Below, piece after piece: positions 8,062-16,867 of a stretch of DNA of 35,916 bases (position 1 is the first letter of the stretch; every line of letters starts with the position of its first letter). The position numbers and the translations under genes were made by a program. This DNA comes from Burkholderiales bacterium. Lineage in GTDB: Bacteria; Pseudomonadota; Gammaproteobacteria; Burkholderiales; SG8-39. The notes under the pieces were generated by a model, which was not told the origin of the DNA, ran no database searches, and worked only from the letters and a program-made list of their open reading frames with translations. The DNA lies in NCBI GenBank assembly GCA_017880775.1, contig JADGRQ010000003.1:184110-220025 (forward strand). Direction: 5' to 3'.

Positions 8062-9246
8062 ATGAGCGAAGCCACGCCCGCGCAGCTGGCGCCGTACGTC
8101 ACCGGCGGCGCCTTCATCCTCGCGTTCATCTTCGGCGCGATCGGCAACAGAACGAATTTCTGCACCATGGGCGCAGTGTCCGATTGGGTCAACATGGGCG
8201 ACCTGAACCGCATGCGCATGTGGCTGCTGGCGATTGCAGTGGCGATCATCGGCTCGAATGCGCTGCACCTGGGCGGCCTCGTCGACCTGTCGAAGTCGCT
8301 CTACCAGACGCCCAATTTCACCTGGCTGTCCTACGTGGTCGGGGGCTTCGTCTTCGGGATCGGCATGACGCTCGGCTCAGGTTGCGGCTCGAAGACGCTG
8401 ATCCGCATCGGTGGCGGCAACCTGAAATCGGTGATCGTGTTCGTGTTCCTAGGGATCGCGGCATACATGACGTTGAAGGGGGTGTTCGGCGCGTTTCGCG
8501 TCGCGGTGCTCGAGCCCGTATCGCTGCAGTTCCCGACGGGGCAGGACCTGCCATCGATCCTTGCGAGCGCGACCGGCCTGGAGAAGAACATCTGGATCGG
8601 CGCGCTTACCGCGGCGATAGGCGGCGGATTGCTGGTGTTCGTCTACCTTAGCGAAGATTTCCGCGCCAGCTTCGACTACACGCTGGGAGGCGTCGTGACC
8701 GGACTGGTGGTGGTCGGCGGCTGGTACGTGAGCGGCGCTCTGGGATACCTGGCCGAGGACCCGAACACGCTGCAGGAAGCCTTCGTCGCAACCAACTCGG
8801 GCCGCATGGAATCCTTCAGCTTCGTCGCGCCGCAGGCCTACACGCTCGAGTTGCTGATGTTCTGGACCGACAAGTCGAAGATCGTGACCTACGGCATCGC
8901 ATCGGCGATCGGCGTGATCGCGGGCTCGGCGGCGTATGCGCTGGTTACGCGGCAGTTTCGCTGGGAAAGCTTTCGCGATGCCCCGGACACTGCCAACCAC
9001 ATCGTCGGCGGCATGTTGATGGGATTTGGCGGCATCACCGCGCTCGGCTGCACGGTCGGGCAGGGGATCTCCGGATTTTCGACGCTTGCGCTCGGCTCGA
9101 TCATGACGTTTGTCGCGATCATCGCCGGTTCGGCGGCGACGATGAAATTCCAGTACTGGAGAATGATGCGCGAGCCTGAGCCGAAACCGATGCAAGCCGA
9201 GCCTGAATCCGCGATTTCATTGACTGAAACGAGCCGTCGCCGGTAA
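8062..9246 (+). CDS. YeeE/YedE-family sulfur transporter
   Basis: This is a polytopic membrane protein of 394 residues from the YeeE/YedE (DUF395, sulf_transp) family. Characterised members take up thiosulfate through conserved cysteines. The expected Cys motifs are present: NRTNFCTMGA near residue 34, GSGCGSKTL near 113 and LGCTVGQGISG near 330. I count roughly ten hydrophobic segments. The C-terminus is a short charged tail. It starts 13 bases after queC. The substrate cannot be told from sequence; thiosulfate or another sulfur compound is an inference from the family. Confidence 0.85.
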   Translation: MSEATPAQLAPYVTGGAFILAFIFGAIGNRTNFCTMGAVSDWVNMGDLNRMRMWLLAIAVAIIGSNALHLGGLVDLSKSLYQTPNFTWLSYVVGGFVFGIGMTLGSGCGSKTLIRIGGGNLKSVIVFVFLGIAAYMTLKGVFGAFRVAVLEPVSLQFPTGQDLPSILASATGLEKNIWIGALTAAIGGGLLVFVYLSEDFRASFDYTLGGVVTGLVVVGGWYVSGALGYLAEDPNTLQEAFVATNSGRMESFSFVAPQAYTLELLMFWTDKSKIVTYGIASAIGVIAGSAAYALVTRQFRWESFRDAPDTANHIVGGMLMGFGGITALGCTVGQGISGFSTLALGSIMTFVAIIAGSAATMKFQYWRMMREPEPKPMQAEPESAISLTETSRRR

Positions 9247-9249
9247 AAT
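9220..9249 (+). promoter_or_regulatory. Likely promoter of tRNA-Lys (and perhaps infA)
   Basis: TTGACT (9220-9225) and TAAAAT (9244-9249) are separated by 18 bases. Each matches five of six positions of the sigma-70 consensus. The -35 lies inside the end of the YeeE gene. The predicted start near 9256 would leave a leader of about 19 bases before the tRNA. Confidence 0.6.
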
Positions 9250-9274
9250 CGCGCCCTTTTCGTCGTTTCCCCAC

Positions 9275-9350
9275 GGGTCGTTAGCTCAGCTGGTAGAGCA
9301 GCGGACTTTTAATCCGTTGGTCGCCGGTTCGAATCCGGCACGGCCTACCA
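9275..9350 (+). tRNA. tRNA-Lys (anticodon UUU)
   Basis: The cloverleaf can be drawn by hand. The acceptor stem is GGGTCGT paired with ACGGCCT, including two G-U pairs. The D-arm has GCTCAGCTGGTAGAGC, and the anticodon loop CTTTTAA has anticodon TTT. The T-arm has the standard GGTTCGAATCC. The CCA end is encoded (9348-9350). Total length is 76 bases. The acceptor mismatch pattern and the loop assign it to lysine. Confidence 0.96.
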
Positions 9351-9410
9351 TTTCCCGAGGTTTCAACTCGAGATGGGACGTTTCGTGTTGCCGTCAGAAA
9401 GGATGCAGGC

Positions 9411-9686
9411 GTGGCAAAGGAAGAGTTGATCGAGATGGAAGGCGTGGTGCAGGAACTCCTGCCCAATACGCAGTTCCGTGTGTTGCTGGACAACGGGGTG
9501 GCCGTGCTTGCCTACGCATCCGGCAAGGTGAGAAAGCACCGCATCCGGATCCTTGCCGGAGACAAGGTCACGCTGGAGATGTCGCCCTACGACCTCACCC
9601 GCGCGCGCATCAATTTCCGGCACAAGGACGAAAGGCCGACCGCCGCTCCGGCGGTACGCCGCCCGATGGGACCGCGCAAGCGCTGA
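9411..9686 (+). CDS. infA: Translation initiation factor IF-1, long form
   Basis: IF-1 binds the ribosomal A site during initiation. This copy has 91 residues: a full S1/OB-fold core ([49 protein letters not shown]) followed by a basic, proline-containing tail of about 19 residues ending GPRKR. E. coli IF-1 has 72 residues and no tail. Betaproteobacteria often carry two infA genes, one in the ribosomal protein operon and a longer one elsewhere; this is most likely the second. The start is GTG 9411. It follows tRNA-Lys by 60 bases. Confidence 0.92.
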   Translation: MAKEELIEMEGVVQELLPNTQFRVLLDNGVAVLAYASGKVRKHRIRILAGDKVTLEMSPYDLTRARINFRHKDERPTAAPAVRRPMGPRKR

Positions 9687-9704
9687 GGGGCCGCCGCGCC
9701 GGCG

Positions 9705-11828
9705 CTAGCCCTTCGCGCGCGCCAGCTTCATCACTTCCGGTATCCGGCGCAGCGCCCGCATGACGCGCGCGAGGTGCCGGCGGTCGGCGACTTCCATCAC
9801 CAGCAGCATGGTGGTGTAGACGCTGCGATCCTCGTCCATGCTGATCGAGTCGATGTTCGAGCCGGCATCCGCAATCTCCGAAGCGACTTTGGCGAGAACA
9901 CCGCGCTGGTTGGCGACGGTGACCTCGATCGCCGCTTTGAACAGTCTCGAAGTGGCGGGGCCCCAGTCGATGTCGAGCCACTGATCGGGCGCGCTTTTGC
10001 GAGAGCGGACGATCTGCGGGCAATCGGCAGCATGCACCACCATGCCCTGGCCTTTCCTGATCGAGCCGACGATCTGGTCCCCCGGAATTGGACGGCAGCA
10101 GGTCGCGAGTTGTACGGCCACGCCCTCGGTGCCGCGGATCGTCACGCTGCCCGCCGGCTTTCCCGTTGCGCCGGATTCATCGCGCGCAGCGTCGGGGCGC
10201 CGGAGCAACCTTCGCGCCACCACCGCGGGCAGGCGTTTGCCCAGGCCGATGTCGGCGAAGGTTTCCTGCCGCGAGCGCGAGCCGATTTCGCGCACCAACC
10301 GGTCCCAGCTCGCGGAATCGATGTCAGTGGCGCTCGCGCCGAGCACTTTCAGCGCCTGTTCGAGCAGACGCTCGCCGAGGCTTGCCGACTCCTCGTACTG
10401 CATCGTCTTGAGGAAATGGCGGATGTTGGAGCGCGCCTTCCCGGTGCGCACGTACTGCAGCCACGCCGGGTTCGGTTTGGCGTGGCTGGCGGTGATGATC
10501 TCGACGCGGTCTCCATTGCGCAACTCGGTGCGCAGCGGCACCAGTTCGTTGTTCACCTTGGCCGCGACGCAGCGGTTGCCGATGTCAGTGTGCACCAGGT
10601 AGGCGAAGTCCACCGCGGTTGCGCCGCGCGGCAGCGAAAGGATCCTGCCTTTCGGCGTGAACACGTAGACCTCGTCGGGAAACAGGTCGATCTTTACATG
10701 CTCAAGGAACTCGTGCGAGTCGCCCGACTGGTTCTGGATCTCGAGCAGAGACTGCAGCCAGAGGTGCGTCTGCTTCTGCAGTTCCGAGAGCGAAGTGTCG
10801 TCCTTGTACATCCAGTGCGACGCAACGCCCGCTTCGGCGATGCGGTGCATCTGCTCGGTGCGGATCTGGAACTCCACCGGTGCGCCGAAAGGCCCGATCA
10901 GCGCAGTGTGCAGCGAGCGGTATCCGTTCGCCTTCGGGATCGCAATGTAATCCTTGAACTTGCCCGGCACCGGTTTGTACAGCCCGTGCAATGCGCCCAG
11001 CGCGAGATAGCACGCCGGCACGTCCTTGACGATCACGCGAAAACCGTAGATGTCGTGCACCTCGGAGAACGACAGGTGCTTCTCGCTCATCTTCTTGTAG
11101 GTCGAGTAGACGTTCTTCTCGCGCCCGCTGACGCTCGCTTCGATACCAGCGTCGCTCAGGCGCTGACGGATCGCCTCGAGGGACTTGCCGATCAACTCGC
11201 GGCGGTTGCCCCGCGCGGCCTTGACCGCCTTGGCGAGCACGCGATAACGCAGCGGATACAGATGCGCAAACGCCAGCTCGTGCAACTCCTGGTAGAGGGC
11301 GTTCAGGCCGAGCCGGTTGGCGATCGGCGCGTAGATTTCCGTGGTTTCGCGCGCGACGCGCCGCCGCTTGGCTGCGGGCACGGCGCCGAGGGTGCGCATG
11401 TTGTGCAGCCGGTCGGCGAGCTTGATCAGGATGACGCGCACGTCGCGCGCCATCGCCAGGAGCATTTTTCGGAAATTCTCGGCCTGCGCGTCTTCCGCCG
11501 ATTGAAATTCGATGCGCGCGAGCTTGGACAGCCCATCGACCAGCTCGGCCACCGGCTTGCCGAAGGTGTCGGAGATCTCGTCCTTGGTGACGGAGGTGTC
11601 TTCCATCACGTCGTGCAGCAGGGCCGCGATCAGCGCCTGAGCGTCGAGGTGCCAGGCGGCGAGTATTCCTGCAACCGCCAGCGGATGCGAGATGTAGGGT
11701 TCGCCCGACTGGCGCGTCTGGCCTGCGTGCGCCGCTTCGGAAAAGCGATAGGCCTCGCCCAGCCGCACCACGTCGGCGGGCTTCAGGTAGGAAAATACCG
11801 GTTCGTCGAGTACGGGGACGGCGGCCAT
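9705..11828 (-). CDS. spoT: Bifunctional (p)ppGpp synthetase/hydrolase SpoT
   Basis: SpoT makes and degrades (p)ppGpp, the stringent-response alarmone. The 707-residue protein has an HD hydrolase domain (HDVMED at about 72-77, LADRLHNMRT). The synthetase domain follows (YDIYGFR-like HDIYGFR, PGKFKDYIAIPKANGYRSLHT), then a TGS domain (VYVFTPKGRILSLPRGATAVDFAYLVH region) and a C-terminal ACT domain. The KFKD motif matches bifunctional enzymes rather than the EXDD of RelA. Both HD residues are present, so hydrolase activity is expected. It lies 83 bp downstream of rpoZ, the usual order. Confidence 0.96.
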   Translation of the reverse strand: MAAVPVLDEPVFSYLKPADVVRLGEAYRFSEAAHAGQTRQSGEPYISHPLAVAGILAAWHLDAQALIAALLHDVMEDTSVTKDEISDTFGKPVAELVDGLSKLARIEFQSAEDAQAENFRKMLLAMARDVRVILIKLADRLHNMRTLGAVPAAKRRRVARETTEIYAPIANRLGLNALYQELHELAFAHLYPLRYRVLAKAVKAARGNRRELIGKSLEAIRQRLSDAGIEASVSGREKNVYSTYKKMSEKHLSFSEVHDIYGFRVIVKDVPACYLALGALHGLYKPVPGKFKDYIAIPKANGYRSLHTALIGPFGAPVEFQIRTEQMHRIAEAGVASHWMYKDDTSLSELQKQTHLWLQSLLEIQNQSGDSHEFLEHVKIDLFPDEVYVFTPKGRILSLPRGATAVDFAYLVHTDIGNRCVAAKVNNELVPLRTELRNGDRVEIITASHAKPNPAWLQYVRTGKARSNIRHFLKTMQYEESASLGERLLEQALKVLGASATDIDSASWDRLVREIGSRSRQETFADIGLGKRLPAVVARRLLRRPDAARDESGATGKPAGSVTIRGTEGVAVQLATCCRPIPGDQIVGSIRKGQGMVVHAADCPQIVRSRKSAPDQWLDIDWGPATSRLFKAAIEVTVANQRGVLAKVASEIADAGSNIDSISMDEDRSVYTTMLLVMEVADRRHLARVMRALRRIPEVMKLARAKG

Positions 11829-11911
11829 GGATGGAGCGTGATGGATGCCGGTAGTATTGCTGCCCGGGCCCCGTCGCCCGGCGCAGCGCCGAATTGCCCG
11901 CTACACGCTCG

Positions 11912-12130
11912 CTACACGGTCGGCACGGTCGGATTGCGCTTGAGGACTTCGAGTCCGACCTTGCCGATGGCGATCTCGCGCAGCGCGATGACGGTGGATT
12001 TGTCCTTGTTGGGCTCGACCATCGGCGATGCGCCCGAGCTGAGCTGGCGCGCGCGGTAGGTCGCGGCCAGCGTGAGCTGAAAGCGGTTTGGGATCCTCTT
12101 CAGGCAATCGTCGACGGTGATGCGTGCCAT
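11912..12130 (-). CDS. rpoZ: RNA polymerase omega subunit
   Basis: The omega subunit helps assemble RNA polymerase and forms part of a ppGpp site. Two ATGs lie close together, at 12136 and 12130. The second gives the conserved [10 protein letters not shown] start and sits about seven bases after a GAGGA ribosome binding site, so it is chosen. This gives 72 residues with the core [16 protein letters not shown]. The gene follows gmk almost without gap and precedes spoT, as in many proteobacteria. Confidence 0.94.
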   Translation of the reverse strand: MARITVDDCLKRIPNRFQLTLAATYRARQLSSGASPMVEPNKDKSTVIALREIAIGKVGLEVLKRNPTVPTV

Positions 12131-12132
12131 GT

Positions 12133-12741
12133 TCATTTCCTCAGGCTGAAAATTTCCGGGTAGCGCTCAAGCTGGCGCTGCAGCTTAAGGCGCGCGGCGC
12201 GGATGATCGCCAGCAGATCCTGCCTAGCTTCATTGAAGTCGTTGTTAATAATAGCATAATCAAACTCGCCGACGTGGCTCATTTCTTCGCGGGCCGCCGC
12301 CGACCGCTGGCGGATCACCTCCTCGGCGTCCTGCGCACGCGTGCGCATGCGCCGCTCGAGCTCCTCGAGCGACGGCGGCAGGATGAAAACTCCGAGCGCC
12401 TCGGGCATCAACCGGCGCACCTGCTGCGCGCCCTGCCAGTCGATCTCGAGTATCAGGTCGTGCCCGGTCTCGAGCGCTTCGCGGATCACCTTTTGAGAGG
12501 TGCCGTAGCGATTGCCGTGCACCTCGGCGCTCTCCAGAAATTCGCCCCGTTCGAGCATTTCCAGAAACACGGGCTCGTCGACAAAAAAATACTCGCGCCC
12601 GGGCTGCTCGCCGGGCCGCGGCGCCCGGGTAGTGTAGGAAATCGAGCACCGCAGGGAGGGATCGGCCTTCAGCGTCGCGCCGATGAGCGAGCTCTTGCCG
12701 GCCCCCGACGGCGCTGTGATGATGATGAGCAATCCCGTCAC
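12133..12741 (-). CDS. gmk: Guanylate kinase
   Basis: Gmk phosphorylates GMP to GDP. From the GTG at 12741 the protein has 202 residues, normal for the family. It has a P-loop APSGAGKS at about 10-17, the GMP-binding region [14 protein letters not shown] and YFFVDE, and [12 protein letters not shown]. The frame stays open upstream into yicC, but that part is not homologous to Gmk. The GTG lies 11 bases after the yicC stop with AGGGAA before it. An internal stretch around 12240-12260 is unusually AT-rich and encodes DYAIINNDF. Confidence 0.94.
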   Translation of the reverse strand: MTGLLIIITAPSGAGKSSLIGATLKADPSLRCSISYTTRAPRPGEQPGREYFFVDEPVFLEMLERGEFLESAEVHGNRYGTSQKVIREALETGHDLILEIDWQGAQQVRRLMPEALGVFILPPSLEELERRMRTRAQDAEEVIRQRSAAAREEMSHVGEFDYAIINNDFNEARQDLLAIIRAARLKLQRQLERYPEIFSLRK

Positions 12742-12752
12742 GCGAGCTTTCC

Positions 12753-13619
12753 CTACTCGATATTCTGAACCTGCTCGCGCATCTGCTCCACCAGCAGCTT
12801 GAGCTCGAGCGCGCAGTCCGAGATCGGTTGTGAGCCTGCCTTGGCGCCCAGCGTGTTGGCCTCGCGTCCGAGCTCCTGCATCAGGAAGTCGAGCCGCTTG
12901 CCGCATTCGCCGCCGCGCGCGAGCACGCGCGCGACTTCGGCGAGATGGGTGCGCAGGCGACCGATTTCTTCGTCGACATCGATCTTCATGCCGAACACCG
13001 CCACCTCCTGGCGAATGCGCTCGTCGTCACCCGCACCGATCGCCTCCCGCAGCCGGTCGGCGAGCTTCGCCTGGAATGCCGCGATCGCCGCGGGCACCAG
13101 CGGTGCCACGATCTCGATCCGTCTGGCCATGTCCGCGGCGCGCTCGCGCACGATGTCCGCGAGCTTCGCCCCTTCGCGCGCCCGCGTCGCCGACAGTTCG
13201 TCGCGCGCATGGCGCGCGAGTTCCAGCGCTTTGCCACGCAGCACGTCCTCGGCGACGGCATCTTCCACCAGCACCCCCGGCCAGCGCAATATGTCGGCCG
13301 CGCGCAGGCCTGGCACGTCGGGAAACTCCGTGTGCACCGATTGAGCCAGACTGCGCAGGCGAGCCAGCGCGGCCGCATTCAGCTGCTCGTCGCGCGGCGC
13401 TGCCGGATTGGGCGAGAAATACAGGCGGCAATCGATCTTGCCGCGGCGCAGTTGCGACGACAGCAGCTCGCGCAACGCGGGCTCGAGCGCGCGCAGGTCC
13501 TCGGCGATGCGGAACTGGATATCGAGGTAGCGCGAATTGACCGAGCGCAATTCGAGACCGAGGGTGCCGTGGCCGATTGCCGCCTGCGCGACGGCGTATC
13601 CGGTCATGCTGTGGATCAT
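12753..13619 (-). CDS. yicC: YicC/YloC-family endoribonuclease
   Basis: YicC-family proteins are reported endoribonucleases acting on some small RNAs and transcripts. From the ATG at 13619 the protein has 288 residues, as in E. coli (287). It opens MIHSMTGYAVAQ and has LELRSVNSRYLDIQFRI-like and RGKIDCRL motifs. The family tail includes GKRLDFLMQELGREANTLGAK. The frame is open 29 codons further upstream, but that part lies in the divergent region and is not conserved. The gene heads yicC-gmk-rpoZ-spoT and is divergent from the kinase gene, with 95 bp between. Confidence 0.92.
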   Translation of the reverse strand: MIHSMTGYAVAQAAIGHGTLGLELRSVNSRYLDIQFRIAEDLRALEPALRELLSSQLRRGKIDCRLYFSPNPAAPRDEQLNAAALARLRSLAQSVHTEFPDVPGLRAADILRWPGVLVEDAVAEDVLRGKALELARHARDELSATRAREGAKLADIVRERAADMARRIEIVAPLVPAAIAAFQAKLADRLREAIGAGDDERIRQEVAVFGMKIDVDEEIGRLRTHLAEVARVLARGGECGKRLDFLMQELGREANTLGAKAGSQPISDCALELKLLVEQMREQVQNIE

Positions 13620-13714
13620 GGCGTGGGCAGCCGGCGGGATGCGAAGCGCGAACGTGGCATCGCGCACGGTCGGCAAAAAGAGGATGCGCGTATCATAACA
13701 GCACACCTATCGCG

Positions 13715-14662
13715 ATGCCCGGGCAAGCCAATCAGCCGTTACCGGAAGGTTTCCAGCTCGCCGAGTACCGCATCCTGCGGGTGCTGGCATCGGGCGGGTT
13801 CTCGTTCGTTTACCTGGCGCACGACCGAAACGAAATGCCCGTTGCAATCAAGGAATATCTGCCCGCCGCGCTCGCGTTGCGCGTGAACGGTGCGGCGGTG
13901 CCCGCGGTTGCGGAATCGGACCTCGCCGCATTCCGCTTCGGAATGAAATGCTTTTTCGAGGAAGGGCGCGCACTCGCCGGATTCACGCACGTGAACGTCG
14001 TGCGGGTGCTGAATTTCTTTCGTGCCAACGATACCGCCTACATGGTGATGCGCTACGAACGCGGCCGCACGCTGCAGCAACACATCCAGGCGCGGCAAGG
14101 CCCGCTCAGGGAGGACTGGGTGCGGCAGACTTTCGCGCAACTGCTCAACGGCCTGCGCGAGGTGCATTCATGCAAACTGCTGCACTTGGATATCAAGCCC
14201 GCCAACATTTACGTTCGCAATGACGGCGCGCCGGTGCTGATCGACTTCGGCGCGGCACGGCAGACGCTCGGCGCGGCGGCGGGCGGCTTTCCACCGATGT
14301 ATACGCCGGGCTACGCCTCGCCCGAGCACTATCACGGCCGCGAACGACTCGGACCGTGGAGCGACATCTACTCCGTGGGTGCGTGTCTGTATGCGACGCT
14401 CGTGGCGAAAGCGCCGCAGCCGGCAGACCAGCGTGCCAAACACGACCGGGTGGTTCCTGCGAGCAAGGCCTGCAGCGGGAAGTTTTCGCGGCAGCTTCTC
14501 GAAACGGTGGACTGGTGTCTGCAGCTCGACCACATGCAACGCCCGCAGAGCGTGTTCACGCTGCAGAAGGCGCTGCTGGAGGACAGATCGCCGGAAACCA
14601 GGACCGCGGGGCCGATCCTCGGCCGGCTGAAGGGCGCCCTCAAGCGGCTGACAGGACAATGA
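13715..14662 (+). CDS. Soluble Hanks-type Ser/Thr protein kinase
   Basis: This is a eukaryotic-like protein kinase of 315 residues from ATG 13715. The glycine loop is LASGGFSFV (about 24-32), the ATP lysine K46 is in VAIKEY, and the likely helix-C glutamate is E83. The catalytic loop is HLDIKPAN (157-164) and the metal motif DFG is at 177-179. The activation segment ends SPEHYHG. The HRD arginine is replaced by leucine, a non-RD kinase. No membrane helix or sensor domain is visible; the tail is a short basic helix. The next gene is a PP2C phosphatase, so the two likely act as a reversible pair. The substrate is unknown. A TATCAT at 13691 could be its -10 box (weak). Confidence 0.9.
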   Translation: MPGQANQPLPEGFQLAEYRILRVLASGGFSFVYLAHDRNEMPVAIKEYLPAALALRVNGAAVPAVAESDLAAFRFGMKCFFEEGRALAGFTHVNVVRVLNFFRANDTAYMVMRYERGRTLQQHIQARQGPLREDWVRQTFAQLLNGLREVHSCKLLHLDIKPANIYVRNDGAPVLIDFGAARQTLGAAAGGFPPMYTPGYASPEHYHGRERLGPWSDIYSVGACLYATLVAKAPQPADQRAKHDRVVPASKACSGKFSRQLLETVDWCLQLDHMQRPQSVFTLQKALLEDRSPETRTAGPILGRLKGALKRLTGQ

Positions 14663-14677
14663 GCGGGACAATGAGCG
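14654..14677 (+). repeat. 12-bp tandem duplication over the kinase stop codon
   Basis: The unit GGACAATGAGCG is present twice head to tail (14654-14665 and 14666-14677). The kinase stop TGA (14660-14662) lies in the first copy. The second copy is non-coding and falls in the 54-bp gap before the PP2C gene. It looks like a recent slippage event. Confidence 0.8.
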
Positions 14678-14716
14678 GGAAAGCGAGCAAAGCGGGGCGG
14701 CGGACGCCGGAGGGAC

Positions 14717-15550
14717 ATGCTCTTCACGATTTTCCAGGATAGCCGCGTCGGCATGCGCCAGTACCAGCAGGACCGTATCGGGTACTGGCAGACGAACGAA
14801 GCGCTGCTGATGCTGGTCGCCGACGGCATGGGCGGCCATCTGCGCGGCGAGCTCGCGGCGCAGGCTGCCGTGCAGCATCTTGCCGGAGCGTTTCAGCGCG
14901 AGGCGAAGCCGGCGCTCGTCGATCCGGACGCTTTCCTGTTCAATGCGCTGGGGGGCGCGCACCACCTGATCCACCAACAGGCGCAAGCGCTCGGCCTGCC
15001 CGACACGCCGCGTACTACTGTCGTGGCCTGCGTGGTGCAGGGCGGCCACGCGTGGTGGTCGCACGTCGGCGACTCGCGCCTGTACCACATCCGGCGTGGC
15101 ACCGTTCGTGCGCGCACCCGGGATCACACCCGCGTGCAGGAATTGGTCGACGCCGGCCGGATGCGCGAGGAGGCCGTGCCCTCGCATCCGGACCGCAACA
15201 AGCTGCTGCAGTGTCTCGGAAGCGATGCTCCGCCAAAGGTCGAACCGGCCACCTGCACGCGTCTGGCGAGGGATGACGTGATCCTGCTGTGCTCGGACGG
15301 ATTCTGGGGTCCGCTGTCACAGCGCCAGTTGCTCAGCCGGCTGATGTCCAAGCCGCTCGACGTGGCGCTGCCGGAACTGATGTCGTTTGCCGAGGCGCGC
15401 GCTGGCAAGCAGTGCGATAATCTTTCCGTCGTCGCCATGGCATGGGGCGAGGACGAGCTCGCGGACGCGGCAGGCATCGCGCCGGATAACCGGCAGTTCC
15501 GCGACCTTCCGAGCAACGTACTGGATTTGAAGAAGAGCACCCGGCGATGA
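14717..15550 (+). CDS. PP2C-family Ser/Thr protein phosphatase
   Basis: This is a metal-dependent PPM/PP2C phosphatase of 277 residues. Metal-binding motifs are visible: NQDR-like QQDR with D19, VADGMGGH with D36, [15 protein letters not shown] near 193 and CDNLSVVAM near 235. The ATG at 14717 has a strong ribosome binding site (GGAGGG, 14709-14714). It should remove phosphate from targets of the kinase encoded just upstream. Its stop overlaps the rph start (ATGA), tying the pair to RNA processing genes. The C-terminal 40 residues lie outside the PP2C core. Confidence 0.92.
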   Translation: MLFTIFQDSRVGMRQYQQDRIGYWQTNEALLMLVADGMGGHLRGELAAQAAVQHLAGAFQREAKPALVDPDAFLFNALGGAHHLIHQQAQALGLPDTPRTTVVACVVQGGHAWWSHVGDSRLYHIRRGTVRARTRDHTRVQELVDAGRMREEAVPSHPDRNKLLQCLGSDAPPKVEPATCTRLARDDVILLCSDGFWGPLSQRQLLSRLMSKPLDVALPELMSFAEARAGKQCDNLSVVAMAWGEDELADAAGIAPDNRQFRDLPSNVLDLKKSTRR

Positions 15551-16263
15551 GGCCCGGCCAGCGCCGACACGACGAATTGCGCCGCGTCACGCTCGAGCGC
15601 GGCTACACGCGTCACGCCGAAGGCTCGGTGCTGGTCGCGTTCGGCGAGACGCGTGTGCTTTGTACGGCCAGCGTGCTGGAGCGCGTACCGCCGCACCGCA
15701 AGGGATCCGGCGGAGGCTGGCTCACGGCGGAGTACGGAATGCTGCCGCGCTCGACCAACACCCGCAGCGAGCGCGAAGCGGCACGCGGCAAGCAGTCGGG
15801 CCGCACGCAGGAAATACAGCGCCTGATCGGGCGCGCGCTGCGCGTGGTGATCGATCTCGATCGCATCGGCGAGCGCACCCTGCAGGTCGATTGCGACGTG
15901 CTGCAGGCCGACGGCGGCACCCGCACCGCCTCGATCACCGGCGCATTCGTGGCGGTCCACGATGCGCTCGGCTGGATGCGGTCGCGCGGCATGATCGATG
16001 CGCTTCCGGTGCGCGATTTCGTCGCGGCGGTTTCGGTCGGCATCTTCCAGGGCGTTCCGATGCTCGATCTCGATTATGCCGAGGACTCCAACTGCGCGAC
16101 CGACATGAACGTGGTGATGACCGGCGACGGCCGTTTCGTCGAGGTGCAGGGTACTGCGGAAGGGGAGGCGTTCTCCCGCGCCGAGATGGACGCGCTCCTT
16201 TCCCTCGCCGAGGGCGGCATCCGCGAATTGGTGGACCACCAGAGGCGCGCGTTGGGACTGTGA
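15547..16263 (+). CDS. rph: Ribonuclease PH
   Basis: RNase PH is a phosphate-dependent 3'-5' exonuclease that trims tRNA 3' ends. The 238-residue protein has full-length family features: [12 protein letters not shown] at the N-terminus, the phosphate-binding region [22 protein letters not shown] (by position about 74-95), [15 protein letters not shown] and [15 protein letters not shown]. The start overlaps the phosphatase stop and the end overlaps rdgB. The length is normal, unlike the truncated allele in E. coli K-12. Confidence 0.96.
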   Translation: MRPGQRRHDELRRVTLERGYTRHAEGSVLVAFGETRVLCTASVLERVPPHRKGSGGGWLTAEYGMLPRSTNTRSEREAARGKQSGRTQEIQRLIGRALRVVIDLDRIGERTLQVDCDVLQADGGTRTASITGAFVAVHDALGWMRSRGMIDALPVRDFVAAVSVGIFQGVPMLDLDYAEDSNCATDMNVVMTGDGRFVEVQGTAEGEAFSRAEMDALLSLAEGGIRELVDHQRRALGL

Positions 16264-16865
16264 AGCTGGTTCTCGCATCGAACAACCCGGGCAAGCTCCT
16301 CGAGATGCGCGCGCTCATGTCGCTCACGCAGTTGCCGATTGAACTGGTCGCGCAGTCCGCGCTCGGCATCGCCGAGGCCGAAGAGCCGCACCAAACGTTC
16401 CTTGAGAACGCACTCGCCAAAGCCCGCCACGCAAGCCGGGACTCCGGCCTGCCCGCGCTTGCCGACGACTCGGGGCTGTGCGTGACGGGTCTGGGCGGCG
16501 CGCCGGGCGTGTACTCGGCCCTCTATGCGGGCGAGCCGAGGTCGGACGCACGCAATAACGAAAAACTCCTCGCCGAGACCGCAATGCTCGCCGACCGGCG
16601 CGCGCACTACGCCTGCGTGATGGTGCTGGTGCGCCGCCCCGACGACCCGCAGCCGGTGGTGTCCGAAGGCGTCTGGCGCGGCGAGGTGGCGCTTGCGCCG
16701 CGGGGCGCGGGCGGCTTTGGCTACGATCCCCTTTTCTGGCTATCGAAACACGGATGCACGGCCGCCGAGCTCGATCCGCAGGAGAAGAACCGCATCAGCC
16801 ACCGCGGCATTGCGCTCGCGAGTCTGCTCGCGCGTTTTCCCGAGTGGCTGCGCGAGAAGGCGTAA
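16260..16865 (+). CDS. rdgB: Non-canonical purine NTP pyrophosphatase (RdgB/HAM1)
   Basis: This enzyme hydrolyses ITP, dITP and XTP to keep them out of nucleic acids. The GTG at 16260 overlaps the rph stop and gives 201 residues. Motifs: [12 protein letters not shown] at the N-terminus, [20 protein letters not shown] with the catalytic Asp, GFGYDPLFW and SHRGIAL. The upstream frame extension overlaps rph and is not part of the gene. The gap to hemW is two bases. Confidence 0.95.
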   Translation: MKLVLASNNPGKLLEMRALMSLTQLPIELVAQSALGIAEAEEPHQTFLENALAKARHASRDSGLPALADDSGLCVTGLGGAPGVYSALYAGEPRSDARNNEKLLAETAMLADRRAHYACVMVLVRRPDDPQPVVSEGVWRGEVALAPRGAGGFGYDPLFWLSKHGCTAAELDPQEKNRISHRGIALASLLARFPEWLREKA

Positions 16866-16867
16866 CG

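Noticed and set aside
9678-9704. Terminator between infA and spoT
   Set aside because: Only a 5-bp pairing (AGCGC/GCGCT) with a long loop and no T-run; not convincing.
9774-12059. 761-codon open frame on the plus strand opposite spoT
   Set aside because: It is an antisense shadow of spoT and rpoZ, both of which have clear domains; the translation has no recognisable motif and is rich in Arg, Ala and His, as GC-rich shadows are.
13685-13700. Overlapping divergent -10 boxes between yicC and the kinase gene
   Set aside because: TATCAT and its complement TATGAT are present, but no acceptable -35 lies at 16-18 bp on either strand.
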